Below, one piece after another: positions 53,110 to 62,427 of a stretch of DNA of 64,000 nucleotides. The first letter of the stretch is position 1, and every line of letters begins with the position of its first letter. The position numbers were made by a program, and so were the translations under genes. The notes beneath the pieces were generated by a model. The model worked only from the letters and a program-made list of their open reading frames with translations. It was not told the origin of the DNA and did no database searches. The stretch comes from Mycobacterium sp. IS-1264 (lineage in GTDB: Bacteria; Actinomycetota; Actinomycetes; Mycobacteriales; Mycobacteriaceae), in NCBI RefSeq assembly GCF_001954195.1, contig NZ_MBES01000016.1, forward strand, positions 62,001-126,000. The letters run 5' to 3'.

Positions 53110-56019
53110 TCACGCGTTGGTCAGGGATTCTTCGGCTTTCTTGGCCGGGGTGGGCCACGGTGAGGGGACGGGGCGTTGGCGAACGCGTTGCGGCCACCAG
53201 AACCACTTGCCCAGTAGTGCGGCAATGGACGGCGTCATCAGCGACCGGACGATCAGGGTGTCGAAGAGCAGACCGAGGCCGATGGTGGTGCCGACCTGTC
53301 CGATGACGGTGAGCTCACTGACCGCCATGGTCATCATCGTGAAGGCGAACACCAATCCCGCCGAGGTGACCACCGAACCGGTTCCGCCCATGGATCGGAT
53401 GATGCCGGTGTTCAGCCCGGCGTGGATCTCCTCCTTGAACCGCGCCACCAATAGCAGGTTGTAGTCGGCGCCCACGGCAAGCAGGATGATGACCGACATC
53501 GCGAGCACCATCCAGTGCAGCTCAATCCCGATCAGGTGCTGCCAGATCAGCACCGACAGCCCGAACGACGCGCCCAGTGAAAGCAGGACGGTGCCCACGA
53601 TGACCGCCGACGCCACCACGCCTCGCGTGATGATGAGCATGATGATGAAAATCAGGCACAGCGAGGCGATTCCGGCGATCAACAGGTCGTAGGTGTTGCC
53701 GTCACTGAGGTCCTTGTACATCGAAGCCGTGCCGGCGAGGTAGATCTTCGAGCCCTCCAACGGGGTGCCCTTGAGCGCCTCGTAGGCGGCCTTCTTGATG
53801 GCACCGATGTGCGAAATGCCTTCCTGCGACATCGGATCGCCGTCATGGCTGATGATGAAACGCACGGCATGGCCGTCGGGGGAGAGGAAGTTCTTCATGC
53901 CCTTCTTGAACTCGGCGTTGTTGAACGTCTCCGGCGGCAGATAGAACGAGTCGTCATTCTTGGACGCGTCGAAAGCCTTGCCCATGGCGTTGGAGTTCTT
54001 CTGCGCCTCGTTCTGCTGGTCCTGCAGACCCTTCTGGGTCGAATACATGGTCAGCATCGTGGTTTTCATGGCCTTCATGTTGTCGATCATCGAGGGCATC
54101 AACGCCACCATCTGCGGCATCAGCGTGTCGAGGTGATCCATGACGGGCAGCAGGCTCTGGATGTCGTCGGTCATCGTGTCGATCCCGTCGAGGGCGTCGA
54201 AGACCGAACGCAGCGACCAGCACACCGGGATGTCGTAGCAATGCTTTTCCCAGTAGAAGTAGCTACGGATGGGCCGGAAGAAGTCCTCGAAATCGGCCAT
54301 CTTGTTCCGTAGGTCTTCGATGTCGATGGTCATGTCGTGCATCTTTTGCACCATCACATGCATATCGTTGGACATCTGCACGGTGATGCTCTGCATCTTG
54401 ACCATGCTGTCGATGGTCGACTGCATCATGTCGGCCTGGCGCAGCATGTCGGCCATCTGGTCCGCCTGATACTTCTGGTTCATCTGCTGGGTGACGGCCT
54501 GCATGCTGATCTGAAAGGGGATCGAGGTGTGCTCGATCGGCGTGCCCTGCGGCCGTGTAATGGCTTGCACGCGGCCGATTCCCGGCACCCGGAAGACCGA
54601 CTTGGCAATCTTGTCGATGACCAGGAAGTCCGCCGAGTTACGCAGATCGTGATCGCTTTCGATCATCAGCACCTCGGGATTCATCCGCGCCTGCGAGAAG
54701 TGGCGATCCGCCGCCGCGTATCCCTCGTTGGCGGGTAGATCGGTGGGCAGGTAGGTGCGGTCGTTGTAGTTGGTGCGGTATCCCGGCAGGGTCAGCAGGC
54801 CGACGAGCGCCACTCCGATCGTCATCACCAGGATTGGTCCGGGCCAGCGGACGACGAGCGCGCCGACCTTGCGCCACCCGCGAATCCGTTGCGTTCTGCG
54901 GGGTTCCAGCGTCTTGCCGAACCGGGTTGCCACCGAGATGACCGCTGGGCCCAGCGTCAACGCCGCCGCCACCACGACCACCATGCCGATGGCCAACGGG
55001 ATGCCCAGCGTCTGGAAATACGGCAGGTTCGTGAAGTGCAGGCAGAACGTCGCGCCGGCGATGGTCAATCCCGAGCCCAGCACGACATGTGCGGTACCGC
55101 CGAACATGTTGTAGTAGGCGTCTTCTCGCGACTCGCCGAGGGATCGGGCCTCCTGATATCGACCTATAAGAAAGATCGCGTAGTCGGTGGCCGCAGCGAT
55201 GGCCAACGTGACCAACAGGTTGGTGGCGAACGTGGAGAGCCCGATGATCTTGAAGTAACCCAGGAAAGCGACCATTCCGCGCGCGGCCGAGAGCTCGAGC
55301 ACCACCATCACCAGCGTGAGCAGCACCGTGACGATCGACCGATAGACCAACAGCAGCATCGCGATGATCACCGTGAACGTGGCAGCGGTGATGACTTGCA
55401 GGCTGCGGTCGCCGGCCACGTGCTGATCCGCCGACAGCGCCGCAGGCCCGGTGACGTAGGCCTTTACCCCGTGGGGCGGGGGGACGCTCTTGACGATGTC
55501 TTGCACGGCCTCGACCGATTCGTTGGCCAAGGCTTCGCCCTGGTTACCGGCGAGGTAGACCTGAACGTAGGCGGCCTTGCCGTCGTTGCTCTGGGCACCG
55601 GCGCCGGTCAGCGGATCGCTCCACATATCTTGAACGTGCTCAACGTGTTTCGTGTCGGCGTCGAGCTTTTTGACGATCTGGTCGTAATAAGTGTGGGCGT
55701 CGGCACCCAGTGGCTGTTGGCCCTCCAAGACGATCATCACCGAGCTGTTGGATTTGTACTCGTTGAACACCGCGCCCATACGCTTGGTCGCGACGACGGA
55801 CTGGGCGTCGTCGGGAGCCATCGACACCGAGCGCATTTTGCCGACCTCGTCCAACTGGGGCACGGCTACGTTGAGCACACCGATGAGAGCGATCCAACCC
55901 AGGATGATGGGTATGCCGAACTTTCGGATGATCCGCGGGATCGACGGTCGCGCTTTGTGTTTCGCGACGGGGATGACATCGGTGCGGGCGTCGGCCGTGT
56001 CTTCAGTGGTTGTGCTCAT
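53110..56019 (-). CDS. MmpL-family RND lipid/siderophore transporter (MmpL4/5 type)
   Basis: 969 residues, 11-12 hydrophobic segments and two large outside loops. Proton-relay Asp-Tyr pairs lie in [13 protein letters not shown] and [14 protein letters not shown] long Met/Gln-rich coiled-coil insert spans about residues 510-675, and [14 protein letters not shown] is a hallmark of the MmpL4/MmpL5 branch, which exports siderophores and drugs. ATG overlaps the mmpS stop (ATGA). Exact cargo unknown. Confidence 0.93.
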   Translation of the reverse strand: MSTTTEDTADARTDVIPVAKHKARPSIPRIIRKFGIPIILGWIALIGVLNVAVPQLDEVGKMRSVSMAPDDAQSVVATKRMGAVFNEYKSNSSVMIVLEGQQPLGADAHTYYDQIVKKLDADTKHVEHVQDMWSDPLTGAGAQSNDGKAAYVQVYLAGNQGEALANESVEAVQDIVKSVPPPHGVKAYVTGPAALSADQHVAGDRSLQVITAATFTVIIAMLLLVYRSIVTVLLTLVMVVLELSAARGMVAFLGYFKIIGLSTFATNLLVTLAIAAATDYAIFLIGRYQEARSLGESREDAYYNMFGGTAHVVLGSGLTIAGATFCLHFTNLPYFQTLGIPLAIGMVVVVAAALTLGPAVISVATRFGKTLEPRRTQRIRGWRKVGALVVRWPGPILVMTIGVALVGLLTLPGYRTNYNDRTYLPTDLPANEGYAAADRHFSQARMNPEVLMIESDHDLRNSADFLVIDKIAKSVFRVPGIGRVQAITRPQGTPIEHTSIPFQISMQAVTQQMNQKYQADQMADMLRQADMMQSTIDSMVKMQSITVQMSNDMHVMVQKMHDMTIDIEDLRNKMADFEDFFRPIRSYFYWEKHCYDIPVCWSLRSVFDALDGIDTMTDDIQSLLPVMDHLDTLMPQMVALMPSMIDNMKAMKTTMLTMYSTQKGLQDQQNEAQKNSNAMGKAFDASKNDDSFYLPPETFNNAEFKKGMKNFLSPDGHAVRFIISHDGDPMSQEGISHIGAIKKAAYEALKGTPLEGSKIYLAGTASMYKDLSDGNTYDLLIAGIASLCLIFIIMLIITRGVVASAVIVGTVLLSLGASFGLSVLIWQHLIGIELHWMVLAMSVIILLAVGADYNLLLVARFKEEIHAGLNTGIIRSMGGTGSVVTSAGLVFAFTMMTMAVSELTVIGQVGTTIGLGLLFDTLIVRSLMTPSIAALLGKWFWWPQRVRQRPVPSPWPTPAKKAEESLTNA

Positions 56020-56450
56020 GCGGATTTCACCAAGCAGAAGGTCAGGGCGTGAACGCCGTTAACTGTTTTCTCGTCCTTGACTTCGTCGTCGATGGTGATG
56101 CGGCACCCGAGGTAGTCGCCGTCGCTTTGGGCTGAGAGGTTCGGGAAGACCGAAGGGGCGGTAGTGCTCAGGACCAGCGTCCAGGGGAGCGGCGCGGCGT
56201 CGACCCGCGTCGGGTCGGCGTTGAGATCCAGGTAGTTCACGTTCGCGTGGCTTGCCGAACCGAAGACCTCGTACTTGACGACCTTGGGCTTGAACGGCTT
56301 GGAATCATCGAGCCGCGGGCTTGTCATCACGCCGGTGTCGTGGGCGCCGAAAAACGACTTGACCCGGACCACCGCAAAGCCGCCGACAACCACGACGGCC
56401 ACAATCAACAGCGGCAACCACGCATTTCGCAGAGCCTTTGACGTCTGCAC
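56016..56450 (-). CDS. MmpS-family accessory protein
   Basis: 144 residues. One N-terminal hydrophobic helix ([17 protein letters not shown]) anchors a beta-rich outside domain with [18 protein letters not shown] and CRITIDDEV, standard for MmpS. GTG start after AAGGAAGGGA. Works with the coupled MmpL. Confidence 0.93.
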   Translation of the reverse strand: MQTSKALRNAWLPLLIVAVVVVGGFAVVRVKSFFGAHDTGVMTSPRLDDSKPFKPKVVKYEVFGSASHANVNYLDLNADPTRVDAAPLPWTLVLSTTAPSVFPNLSAQSDGDYLGCRITIDDEVKDEKTVNGVHALTFCLVKSA

Positions 56451-56645
56451 TTGGGTGATTCCCTTCCTTACCGCGCGACGGTGATGTGGTCGGCGAGAAC
56501 GTTCCCCCCGGGCGGAATCGTGGCCGGGTGGGCGCGCGATTTACACCGCCCAGCAATGAAATTCGGCGATTGGCGTGATTCGTGCGCATCGACCCCCACC
56601 TCGCATTGCGGAGGCCTTCTCGAGTACCGCAACCAGAGCATAGTA

Positions 56646-56672
56646 CATGATGTGCATATCTTGCACATCATG
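56646..56672. promoter_or_regulatory. 27-base inverted repeat upstream of mmpS
   Basis: Perfect 11-base arms (CATGATGTGCA and TGCACATCATG) around TATCT. It sits in the 247-base gap between the TetR stop and mmpS, about 196 bases upstream of mmpS. It shares the TGTGCA-N5-TGCA pattern with the site before the TetR start. Probable operator; as a hairpin it could also end the TetR message. Confidence 0.6.
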
Positions 56673-56697
56673 CAATATTCAGGTGCGGTGTTTCAGA

Positions 56698-57306
56698 TCA
56701 CTTCGTGAAGATGCTGTTGACCAGCGCCGCGGCCCGCTCCACATAGGGCATCGGCGTGTCGTCGGGGTCTTTCGGCTTCCCGCTTGCCCACTTCTCGATG
56801 CCCGAACGCACGGCCGTCAACGCCAGCGCGGAGATCAGGGCGGCCATCTCGTCGTCGGGACGCATCGCCTGGCGGCGGACGATGATGTCGGTCAATTGGT
56901 TCTGGAATCGCTCCAGCTCGGCCAGGAATGCCGCCAGCACCGCGGGGGAGGTCTTGGCGAGTTCGAGCATGCCGGTGGCCTGCTCGCGCCGTGGCGGCGT
57001 GTCACGGAGATGATGCGCGGCCAGGGCGATCAGCTCCGCCAACACCACCGAGTAGGGGGCGGGTCCGGCGGCGACGAAGTCCGCGGCCAGCTCGGGCGGG
57101 AGGTCCGAGGGCCCATAGGCGATCGCGGACTCCTTGTTCGGGAAGTAGTTGAAGAACGTGCGCGTCGACAGTCCGGCTTCGACGCAGATTTCCTCGATGG
57201 TCACCTTGTCGAAGCCGCGTTCTTGTGCCAGGCGCACCGCGGCGTCGCGGATGTCCGCGCTGGTCTGGCGGCGACGGCGCTCGCGCAGACCCACCTGATT
57301 GGTCAT
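56698..57306 (-). CDS. TetR-family regulator, likely controls mmpSL
   Basis: 202 residues from ATG 57306. The helix-turn-helix RDAAVRLAQERGFDKVTIEE followed by CVEAGLSTRTFFNYFPNKE is canonical. It lies directly upstream of mmpS-mmpL on the same strand. Similar inverted repeats lie before its own start and before mmpS, so it probably represses both. Inducer unknown. Confidence 0.88.
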   Translation of the reverse strand: MTNQVGLRERRRRQTSADIRDAAVRLAQERGFDKVTIEEICVEAGLSTRTFFNYFPNKESAIAYGPSDLPPELAADFVAAGPAPYSVVLAELIALAAHHLRDTPPRREQATGMLELAKTSPAVLAAFLAELERFQNQLTDIIVRRQAMRPDDEMAALISALALTAVRSGIEKWASGKPKDPDDTPMPYVERAAALVNSIFTK

Positions 57307-57315
57307 AACCCTATA

Positions 57316-57332
57316 GTTGCACGTTCTGCACA
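57316..57332. promoter_or_regulatory. operator-like site before the TetR start
   Basis: GTTGCACGTTCTGCACA; read on the other strand it is TGTGCA-GAACG-TGCAAC, matching 11 of the 12 arm bases of the TGTGCA-N5-TGCACA core of the repeat at 56646. It is 10 bases upstream of the TetR ATG. Confidence 0.55.
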
Positions 57333-57451
57333 CTTTGCAGTCAACTGGCGCCCAGTGAATTCGGCTGGACCGCTGACGGCCCTGCCGGCACCGCACGGGC
57401 TCCCGGCCGCCGGCATCACCGAAAACCATTCAACGGCAATGCGATTCGATG

Positions 57452-58393
57452 TCAGGGGGACAGGTTTCCGGTGGGCGCGGCGAGGGCGGCCCATAGGTGA
57501 TCGCGTTGGCTGGCGAAGAAGTTCACCGATATCGGAGCCTTGTCCGCGATCTGGTCGAACGCATGAAATGCGCCCGGGACGATCTCCTCGTGGACGCTGA
57601 CACCCGCCTCGCGTAAGCGTCGCGCGTACTCGAGACACTCCTGATAGAACAGGTCCAGCGTCCCGACACCGATCCACGCCGGCGGCAGGCCGGTCAAATC
57701 TTCCCGGCGCGCCGGCACCGCCTCCTTCGGGTCCGCGCCGTCGAGGTACCAGCGCCAGGCCAACTGGTTGTCGGATTCGGTCCACATGATCCGCTTCAGA
57801 CCGTCGCGTGTGGTGCCCGTGCGATCGTCGAGCATCGGATAGACGAGCATCTGGTACGCGAGTTTGACGTCGCCGCGATCGTGCGCACGCTGTGCCACCG
57901 CGGCCGCGAAATGTCCACCGGCACTTGCCCCGCCGACGGCGACGCGATCGGGGTCCACCCATGGCTGGCGCGCCAGCCACCGCAGCGCCGCATAGCAGTC
58001 TTCCACCGGTGTGGGATACGGATGTTCGGGAGCGAGTCGATATTCGACCGCCGCCACCGCGACACCGGTGAGGCGGGACAGCTTGCGGCAGTACTTGTCG
58101 TCCTGCACGGCGGTCCCCATGATCGTGCCGCCGCCGTGGATCCACAGCAGCGCCGGCGCCCGATCGGGAAGGCCCGTCGGTCGATGGAGGCGGACCTTGA
58201 CGTGTTCGTCGACCGCGACCACCGGTATGTTGCGGAGTCGGCCCGCGTTGCCCATCAGCAGCATCAGCGCCCGCTGGACTCTGTAGCCGCGGTGCAGGGC
58301 ATACCCCCGGGGCAAGAAGGGGGCCACCTTGCGCAAGCCGGGATCCAACGCTCGCCGTGACGTGAAGGGTTTGTCGGACGATCTTCTTGCCAT
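57452..58393 (-). CDS. HSL-type alpha/beta hydrolase (lipase/esterase)
   Basis: 313 residues from ATG 58393. HGGG oxyanion motif (WIHGGGTIMG), nucleophile GGASAGG, and a late His in PGAFHAFDQ, which is the hormone-sensitive-lipase pattern shared by many mycobacterial Lip proteins. No signal peptide. The next gene upstream on this strand is the methyltransferase at 58483, 89 bases away. Confidence 0.87.
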   Translation of the reverse strand: MARRSSDKPFTSRRALDPGLRKVAPFLPRGYALHRGYRVQRALMLLMGNAGRLRNIPVVAVDEHVKVRLHRPTGLPDRAPALLWIHGGGTIMGTAVQDDKYCRKLSRLTGVAVAAVEYRLAPEHPYPTPVEDCYAALRWLARQPWVDPDRVAVGGASAGGHFAAAVAQRAHDRGDVKLAYQMLVYPMLDDRTGTTRDGLKRIMWTESDNQLAWRWYLDGADPKEAVPARREDLTGLPPAWIGVGTLDLFYQECLEYARRLREAGVSVHEEIVPGAFHAFDQIADKAPISVNFFASQRDHLWAALAAPTGNLSP

Positions 58394-58482
58394 GGATGCC
58401 CTCTGCTCCGGTGCCAGGCCACGTTGACCATACACAGCGGAAACAGCCTCGATGCAGGAATTCGCCAGGGACGGCGCAGCCG

Positions 58483-59082
58483 TCAGGGCCGCTCGAGGTC
58501 GAGCAGAACGCGCTTGGCGTCGGGCCCACCGCGGTACGCACCGACGGCTCCGTCGGATCGGATCACCCGGTGGCACGGCACGACGATCGGGATCGGGTTC
58601 GTCGCGCACGCGGTGCCGACGGCGCGCACCGCCTTGGGAGAGCCGGACAGCCGGGCCAGCGTGGCATAGCTGGTGGTGGTGCCGTAGCCGATGTCGGCGT
58701 TGAGGCGTTCCAGCACCGTGCGCCGAAATCCCTGCGACAGCGACCAGTCCAGCGCGACGTCGAAGCTTCGGCGCCGGCCGGCGAAGAATTCCTCGAGTTG
58801 CCGCGCAACCGGATCCAGCCGCGCGGGCGCCTCGAGCACTCGCGGGCTGATGCGCGCGGAGAGGTTCTGCAGCACGGCGTCGGGACTTTCGTTGGCGAAT
58901 GCGACCCGCAGCAAGCCGAGTGGGGTCGCCGCCAACAGCAGCGGGCCGAGCGCGGAATCCACTGTGCGATAGGCGATGTCGAGTAGATCGCCGTTCTGGG
59001 CGTCCCTTTCCAGGCGCGCGTGCAGCCGCTTGAGATGAGCCGGGTCAACGGGGAAGTGCCGGGACAGGCTTGGTGTGGTCAT
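58483..59082 (-). CDS. methylated-DNA-protein-cysteine methyltransferase, copy 1 (sigma-linked)
   Basis: 199 residues. The active site is IVVPCHRV with acceptor Cys170, followed by YRGG. The helix-turn-helix region includes YATLARLSGSPKAVRAVG, where an Arg finger is present. The N-terminal 80 residues are longer than in simple Ogt. It removes alkyl groups from O6-alkylguanine in a suicide reaction. ATG overlaps the sigma-factor stop (ATGA), so the two are coexpressed. Confidence 0.92.
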   Translation of the reverse strand: MTTPSLSRHFPVDPAHLKRLHARLERDAQNGDLLDIAYRTVDSALGPLLLAATPLGLLRVAFANESPDAVLQNLSARISPRVLEAPARLDPVARQLEEFFAGRRRSFDVALDWSLSQGFRRTVLERLNADIGYGTTTSYATLARLSGSPKAVRAVGTACATNPIPIVVPCHRVIRSDGAVGAYRGGPDAKRVLLDLERP

Positions 59083-59582
59083 CGATTTTTCCTTGCTGTG
59101 TCGAGAAGCGGATAGGTGCGTCGCAGTGTGGCGATCCCGTCGGCGGCGGCGCGCCGAGCGGCGGCCTCGCTGGTGTCGAGGATCAGCGCGATCTCCGCAT
59201 AAGGAAGGCCGGCCAGGTAGTGGTAGGCCACCGCCTGGCGTTGTTTGGGTGGTAGCGCGCCGACCGCGGCGTCCAGGTCGAGGTCGTGGCTATCTGCCCG
59301 CTCGGGGGCGGGGACATCGGGCGGGTCGGCGACCGGGACGGCCCGGCGTGATGCTGTGCGGGTGATGTCGATGGCCTTGCGATGCGCGATCGTCACCAGC
59401 CACGCCTCGATGTTGGCCTCGGGCGGCAGCCGCGGGTAGGCCTTCAAGGCGGCCAGGAAGGTGTCCGACCATGCGTCATCGGCGTCGCTGTGGCCGACCA
59501 CCGCGCGAACCACGCGCAGCACCGTGGCGCCGTGCCGTGCCACAACGGCCTCGAACGGCGGCTTCGGATGCCGGCGGGACAT
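59079..59582 (-). CDS. ECF-type sigma factor coupled to the methyltransferase
   Basis: 167 residues from ATG 59582; GTG 59585 or further upstream codons are possible. Region 2 shows DADDAWSDTFLAALKAYP and region 4 shows LPPKQRQAVAYHYLAGLPYAEIALIL. No anti-sigma gene follows; the methyltransferase does, with a four-base overlap. In many actinobacteria such sigma-Ogt pairs respond to alkylation, but the trigger here is not shown by sequence. Confidence 0.82.
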   Translation of the reverse strand: MSRRHPKPPFEAVVARHGATVLRVVRAVVGHSDADDAWSDTFLAALKAYPRLPPEANIEAWLVTIAHRKAIDITRTASRRAVPVADPPDVPAPERADSHDLDLDAAVGALPPKQRQAVAYHYLAGLPYAEIALILDTSEAAARRAAADGIATLRRTYPLLDTARKNR

Positions 59583-59687
59583 CACCCCGACATCACCGGC
59601 GGGCTCGGGTATGCATTCGCGCTCCTCCGTACGGATTAAACAACTCAACTATGAAGACGTCGGCGTGCCACGGAATGTGAGAAACGA

Positions 59688-60404
59688 TTGGATCCGCCGC
59701 GCCTGGGCACCCTGGTGTCCGTGCAGACGGTCGAGTACGCCCCGGAACGATTGGCCGATGTTTACGGCGACGCGACGCAACCCGCGGTCTTGCTGTGGCA
59801 CGGCATGCAGTCCGATGCGCGCACTGTTGTACGGCCCCTTGCCGGTTTGCTCGCCGGCCACGGCGTTGCGGTGGTCGTCCCGGATTGGAACTCCCATGCG
59901 CACGACGGCGGCCGCGCGGACTTGTTGCGATCGGTGGACTTCGTCCGGCAGCGAGCCAGCGACACGGGCGGCATCGTGCTTGTCGGGTGGTCTTTAGGAG
60001 GCGCGGCCGCGGCGGCCCTGACGCTCGACGCCGAACGGTTCGAAATCGTTGTCGCCCATACGGTTTGCCTCGCAGGCGCTTTCATGGTCCCCGATCCCAT
60101 TTCGGGCAAGACCCTCACCGATGCATTTCCTTCTGCTCCTTCTGCGCGTGTCGGCGCGCCGTTTACGTTGTTGCACGGCCTCGCCGACGACGCGGTGCCG
60201 GTGGCAGCGAGCAAGGCCTTCGCCGACGGCCTCGAACGGATCGGCTGGCTGGTGGATTTGGTGGAGCTGGAAGCCGATCATGGGTCGATCGCCGGCGCGG
60301 TGTACGACCCGCTCGCCGATCGCTACGAGCCGGCGGAGGGCGGAGTGGCTCACGATGTGGCCGGCGAGGTCGCCGCCCGGATCGCAGCGATACACGGTCG
60401 TTGA
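59688..60404 (+). CDS. alpha/beta hydrolase (dienelactone hydrolase-like)
   Basis: 238 residues from TTG 59688; GTG 59715 is an alternative and gives a more typical N-terminus. Nucleophile GWSLGG, Asp in LADDAVP and His in ADHGS complete the triad. It has a broad fold with no substrate hint. It leads the plus-strand run that continues with the second methyltransferase, 49 bases on. Confidence 0.8.
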   Translation: MDPPRLGTLVSVQTVEYAPERLADVYGDATQPAVLLWHGMQSDARTVVRPLAGLLAGHGVAVVVPDWNSHAHDGGRADLLRSVDFVRQRASDTGGIVLVGWSLGGAAAAALTLDAERFEIVVAHTVCLAGAFMVPDPISGKTLTDAFPSAPSARVGAPFTLLHGLADDAVPVAASKAFADGLERIGWLVDLVELEADHGSIAGAVYDPLADRYEPAEGGVAHDVAGEVAARIAAIHGR

Positions 60405-60453
60405 TCGATCTCACGCTTTCGGCTCGGTCGTCGTTTACCCAGAAGGAGGGAAA

Positions 60454-60969
60454 ATGATGACAACACGACACACGGTGATCGACAGTCCGCTGGGCGAGCT
60501 GACACTCGTCGCCGACCGCGACGCCCTGACCGGTGTGTATTTCCGGCAGCACTGGCACCCGCCCACGACAGACACGCTGGGCAGCTACGTCGAGGCAACC
60601 GCCGACGAGTTGTTCGACCGCACCAAAAACCAGCTCGACGAATACCTCGCCGGGAAGCGGATCGAGTTCGATCTTCCCGTCGTAGCGACAGGCGCCCCGA
60701 ACGACCGGCGAATCTGGGACCTGCTGCCCGGCATCGCCTATGGCCAGACCGCCACCTACGGTGAGTTGGCTGCCAAATTGGCCGACGGCACCACCGCATA
60801 CGACGTCGGCCAAGCCGTCGGGCGCAACCCGCTCAGCATCGTGGTGCCCTGCCACCGCGTCGTCGGAAAGAACGGCGCCCTAACCGGTTACGCTGGCGGC
60901 CTGAAGCGCAAGCGATTCCTGCTGGATCTCGAGGAGCCGACGCCCGCGGCGGCCGGCAGGTTGTTTTGA
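60454..60969 (+). CDS. ogt: methylated-DNA-protein-cysteine methyltransferase, copy 2
   Basis: 171 residues, strong AGAAGGAGGG site. Ogt-type with TVIDSPLGELTLVA at the start, Arg finger region AVGRNPLS and active site VVPCHRV (Cys133), then LTGYAGGLKRK. Close in size to M. tuberculosis Ogt. Stop overlaps the ATG of the 2OG oxygenase (TGATG). A second copy within 2 kb of copy 1; the two differ too much for a recent duplication. Confidence 0.93.
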   Translation: MMTTRHTVIDSPLGELTLVADRDALTGVYFRQHWHPPTTDTLGSYVEATADELFDRTKNQLDEYLAGKRIEFDLPVVATGAPNDRRIWDLLPGIAYGQTATYGELAAKLADGTTAYDVGQAVGRNPLSIVVPCHRVVGKNGALTGYAGGLKRKRFLLDLEEPTPAAAGRLF

Positions 60970-61682
60970 TGCCGTCGACGTGGTGCCGGCGCGTCGACGG
61001 CGCCGACTGGGACGCGGTCGCCGCGGAGATGGACGATGTCGGCGGCGCACTGCTCCCACGGCTGCTGACCCCACGCGAGTGTGGCAAGGTCCGTGAGCTC
61101 TACCCCGACGACAGCCTCTTTCGCGCGACGATCGACATGGGTCGTCACCGCTATGGGCAAGGCGAATATCGCTACTTTCAACAGCCCTACCCACACCCGA
61201 TCGAAGCGCTGAAGCAAGCTCTCTACCCCCGGCTGCTGCCCATCGCCCGCGACTGGTGGACCAAACTGCGTCGCGAAGCCCCGTGGCCCGACACCCTCGA
61301 CGAATGGTTGGACATGTGCCATCGCGCCGGCCAAACCAAGCCCACTGCTCTGATGCTCAAGTACGGGCCCGGGGACTGGAATGCCCTGCACCGAGACCTC
61401 TACGGAGACCTGGTCTTTCCGCTGCAGGTCGTCATCAACCTCAGCGAGCCGGGCGCGACGCACACGGGTGGCGAATTCCTGCTCGTCGAGCAGCGGCCTC
61501 GGGCGCAGTCACGCGGCACGGCCACTACGCTGCCGCACGGCCACGGCTACATCTTCACCACTAGAGAACGACCGGTCCGCTCGACGCGCGGATGGTCGGC
61601 CGCCCCGGTCCGCCACGGAGTGTCGGCGGTCCGCTCCGGCGAGCGCTACACCCTCGGGTTGATCTTTCACGACGCCGCCTGA
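60969..61682 (+). CDS. 2OG-Fe(II) dioxygenase, possibly a DNA-alkylation repair (AlkB-like) enzyme
   Basis: 237 residues. The iron site is His141-x-Asp143 (ALHRDLYG) and His216 (VRHGVS), with Arg226 placed to hold 2-oxoglutarate. The fold fits the 2OG-Fe(II) oxygenase superfamily. Coupling to ogt (TGATG) suggests oxidative demethylation of DNA or protein damage, but protein or amino-acid hydroxylation cannot be excluded. Confidence 0.75.
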   Translation: MPSTWCRRVDGADWDAVAAEMDDVGGALLPRLLTPRECGKVRELYPDDSLFRATIDMGRHRYGQGEYRYFQQPYPHPIEALKQALYPRLLPIARDWWTKLRREAPWPDTLDEWLDMCHRAGQTKPTALMLKYGPGDWNALHRDLYGDLVFPLQVVINLSEPGATHTGGEFLLVEQRPRAQSRGTATTLPHGHGYIFTTRERPVRSTRGWSAAPVRHGVSAVRSGERYTLGLIFHDAA

Positions 61683-61704
61683 AAGGCGCTTCGTTTCGGG
61701 CACC

Positions 61705-62378
61705 ATGATGCTCATGGAGCTTTACGACGTCATGCGCACGACGCCCGCGGTGCGCGAATTCACCGACGACCCGCTGCCCGACGACATTCTCGAACGGATA
61801 CTCGACAGTGCCCGCTTCGCGCCGACGGGCGGCAATCGCCAGGGCGTACGCGTCATCGTGCTTCGCGATCGGTACACCCGGTCGGCATTGGCGGACCGGG
61901 GCTTACCGCCGCCCGCCGCTATACCGCCCAGCTCGCCAAGGGCGAATCACCGTGGAATCCGTTGCAGCCCAGCGCCATAGACCGATCAACGATCGAGGCG
62001 ACCGAGCCGCCGCCGCAGATGTCGGCCCCGCTGCGCAAAGCGCCCGTGACGCTGGTGATCTGCCTGGATCTCGCCGTCGTCGCCGCAACCGATCAAGACC
62101 TCGATCGCATCGCCGTCGTACCCGGGGCGTCGGTGTACCCGTTCGTGTGGAACGTGTTGCTGGCCGCGCGCAACGAGGGTTACGGCGGTGTGCTCACGAC
62201 GATGGCCGTGGCCGAGGAACCACGCGTCAAAGAGCTTCTCGGTGTGCCCGACACGTTCGCCATCGCTGCGATCCTGCCGCTGGGCAAGCCGGTGCGCGAA
62301 GTCACGAAGCTGCGGCGACGGCCCGTCGCCGAGTTCGCTACCCGCGAGCGCTTCGATGGCCCGCCGTTCGCTTGCTGA
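61705..62378 (+). pseudogene. nitroreductase-family gene with one-base frameshift
   Basis: The first part (61705 to about 61898; start may be ATG 61714) reads MELYDVMRTTPAVREF through RFAPTGGNRQG, the FMN-binding opening of nitroreductases. At the GGGG run 61898-61901 the frame is lost. Resuming one base out of register at 61902 gives a smooth continuation (LTAARRYTAQLAKGESPWNP) to the stop at 62378, with the late GVLTTMAVAEEP motif intact. One missing G would explain it. Real mutation and sequencing error cannot be told apart. Confidence 0.8.
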
Positions 62379-62427
62379 AACAAGGCGGCGTGCGCGCGCC
62401 GGAATGGCTCTCGGTACGCTTGAACGG

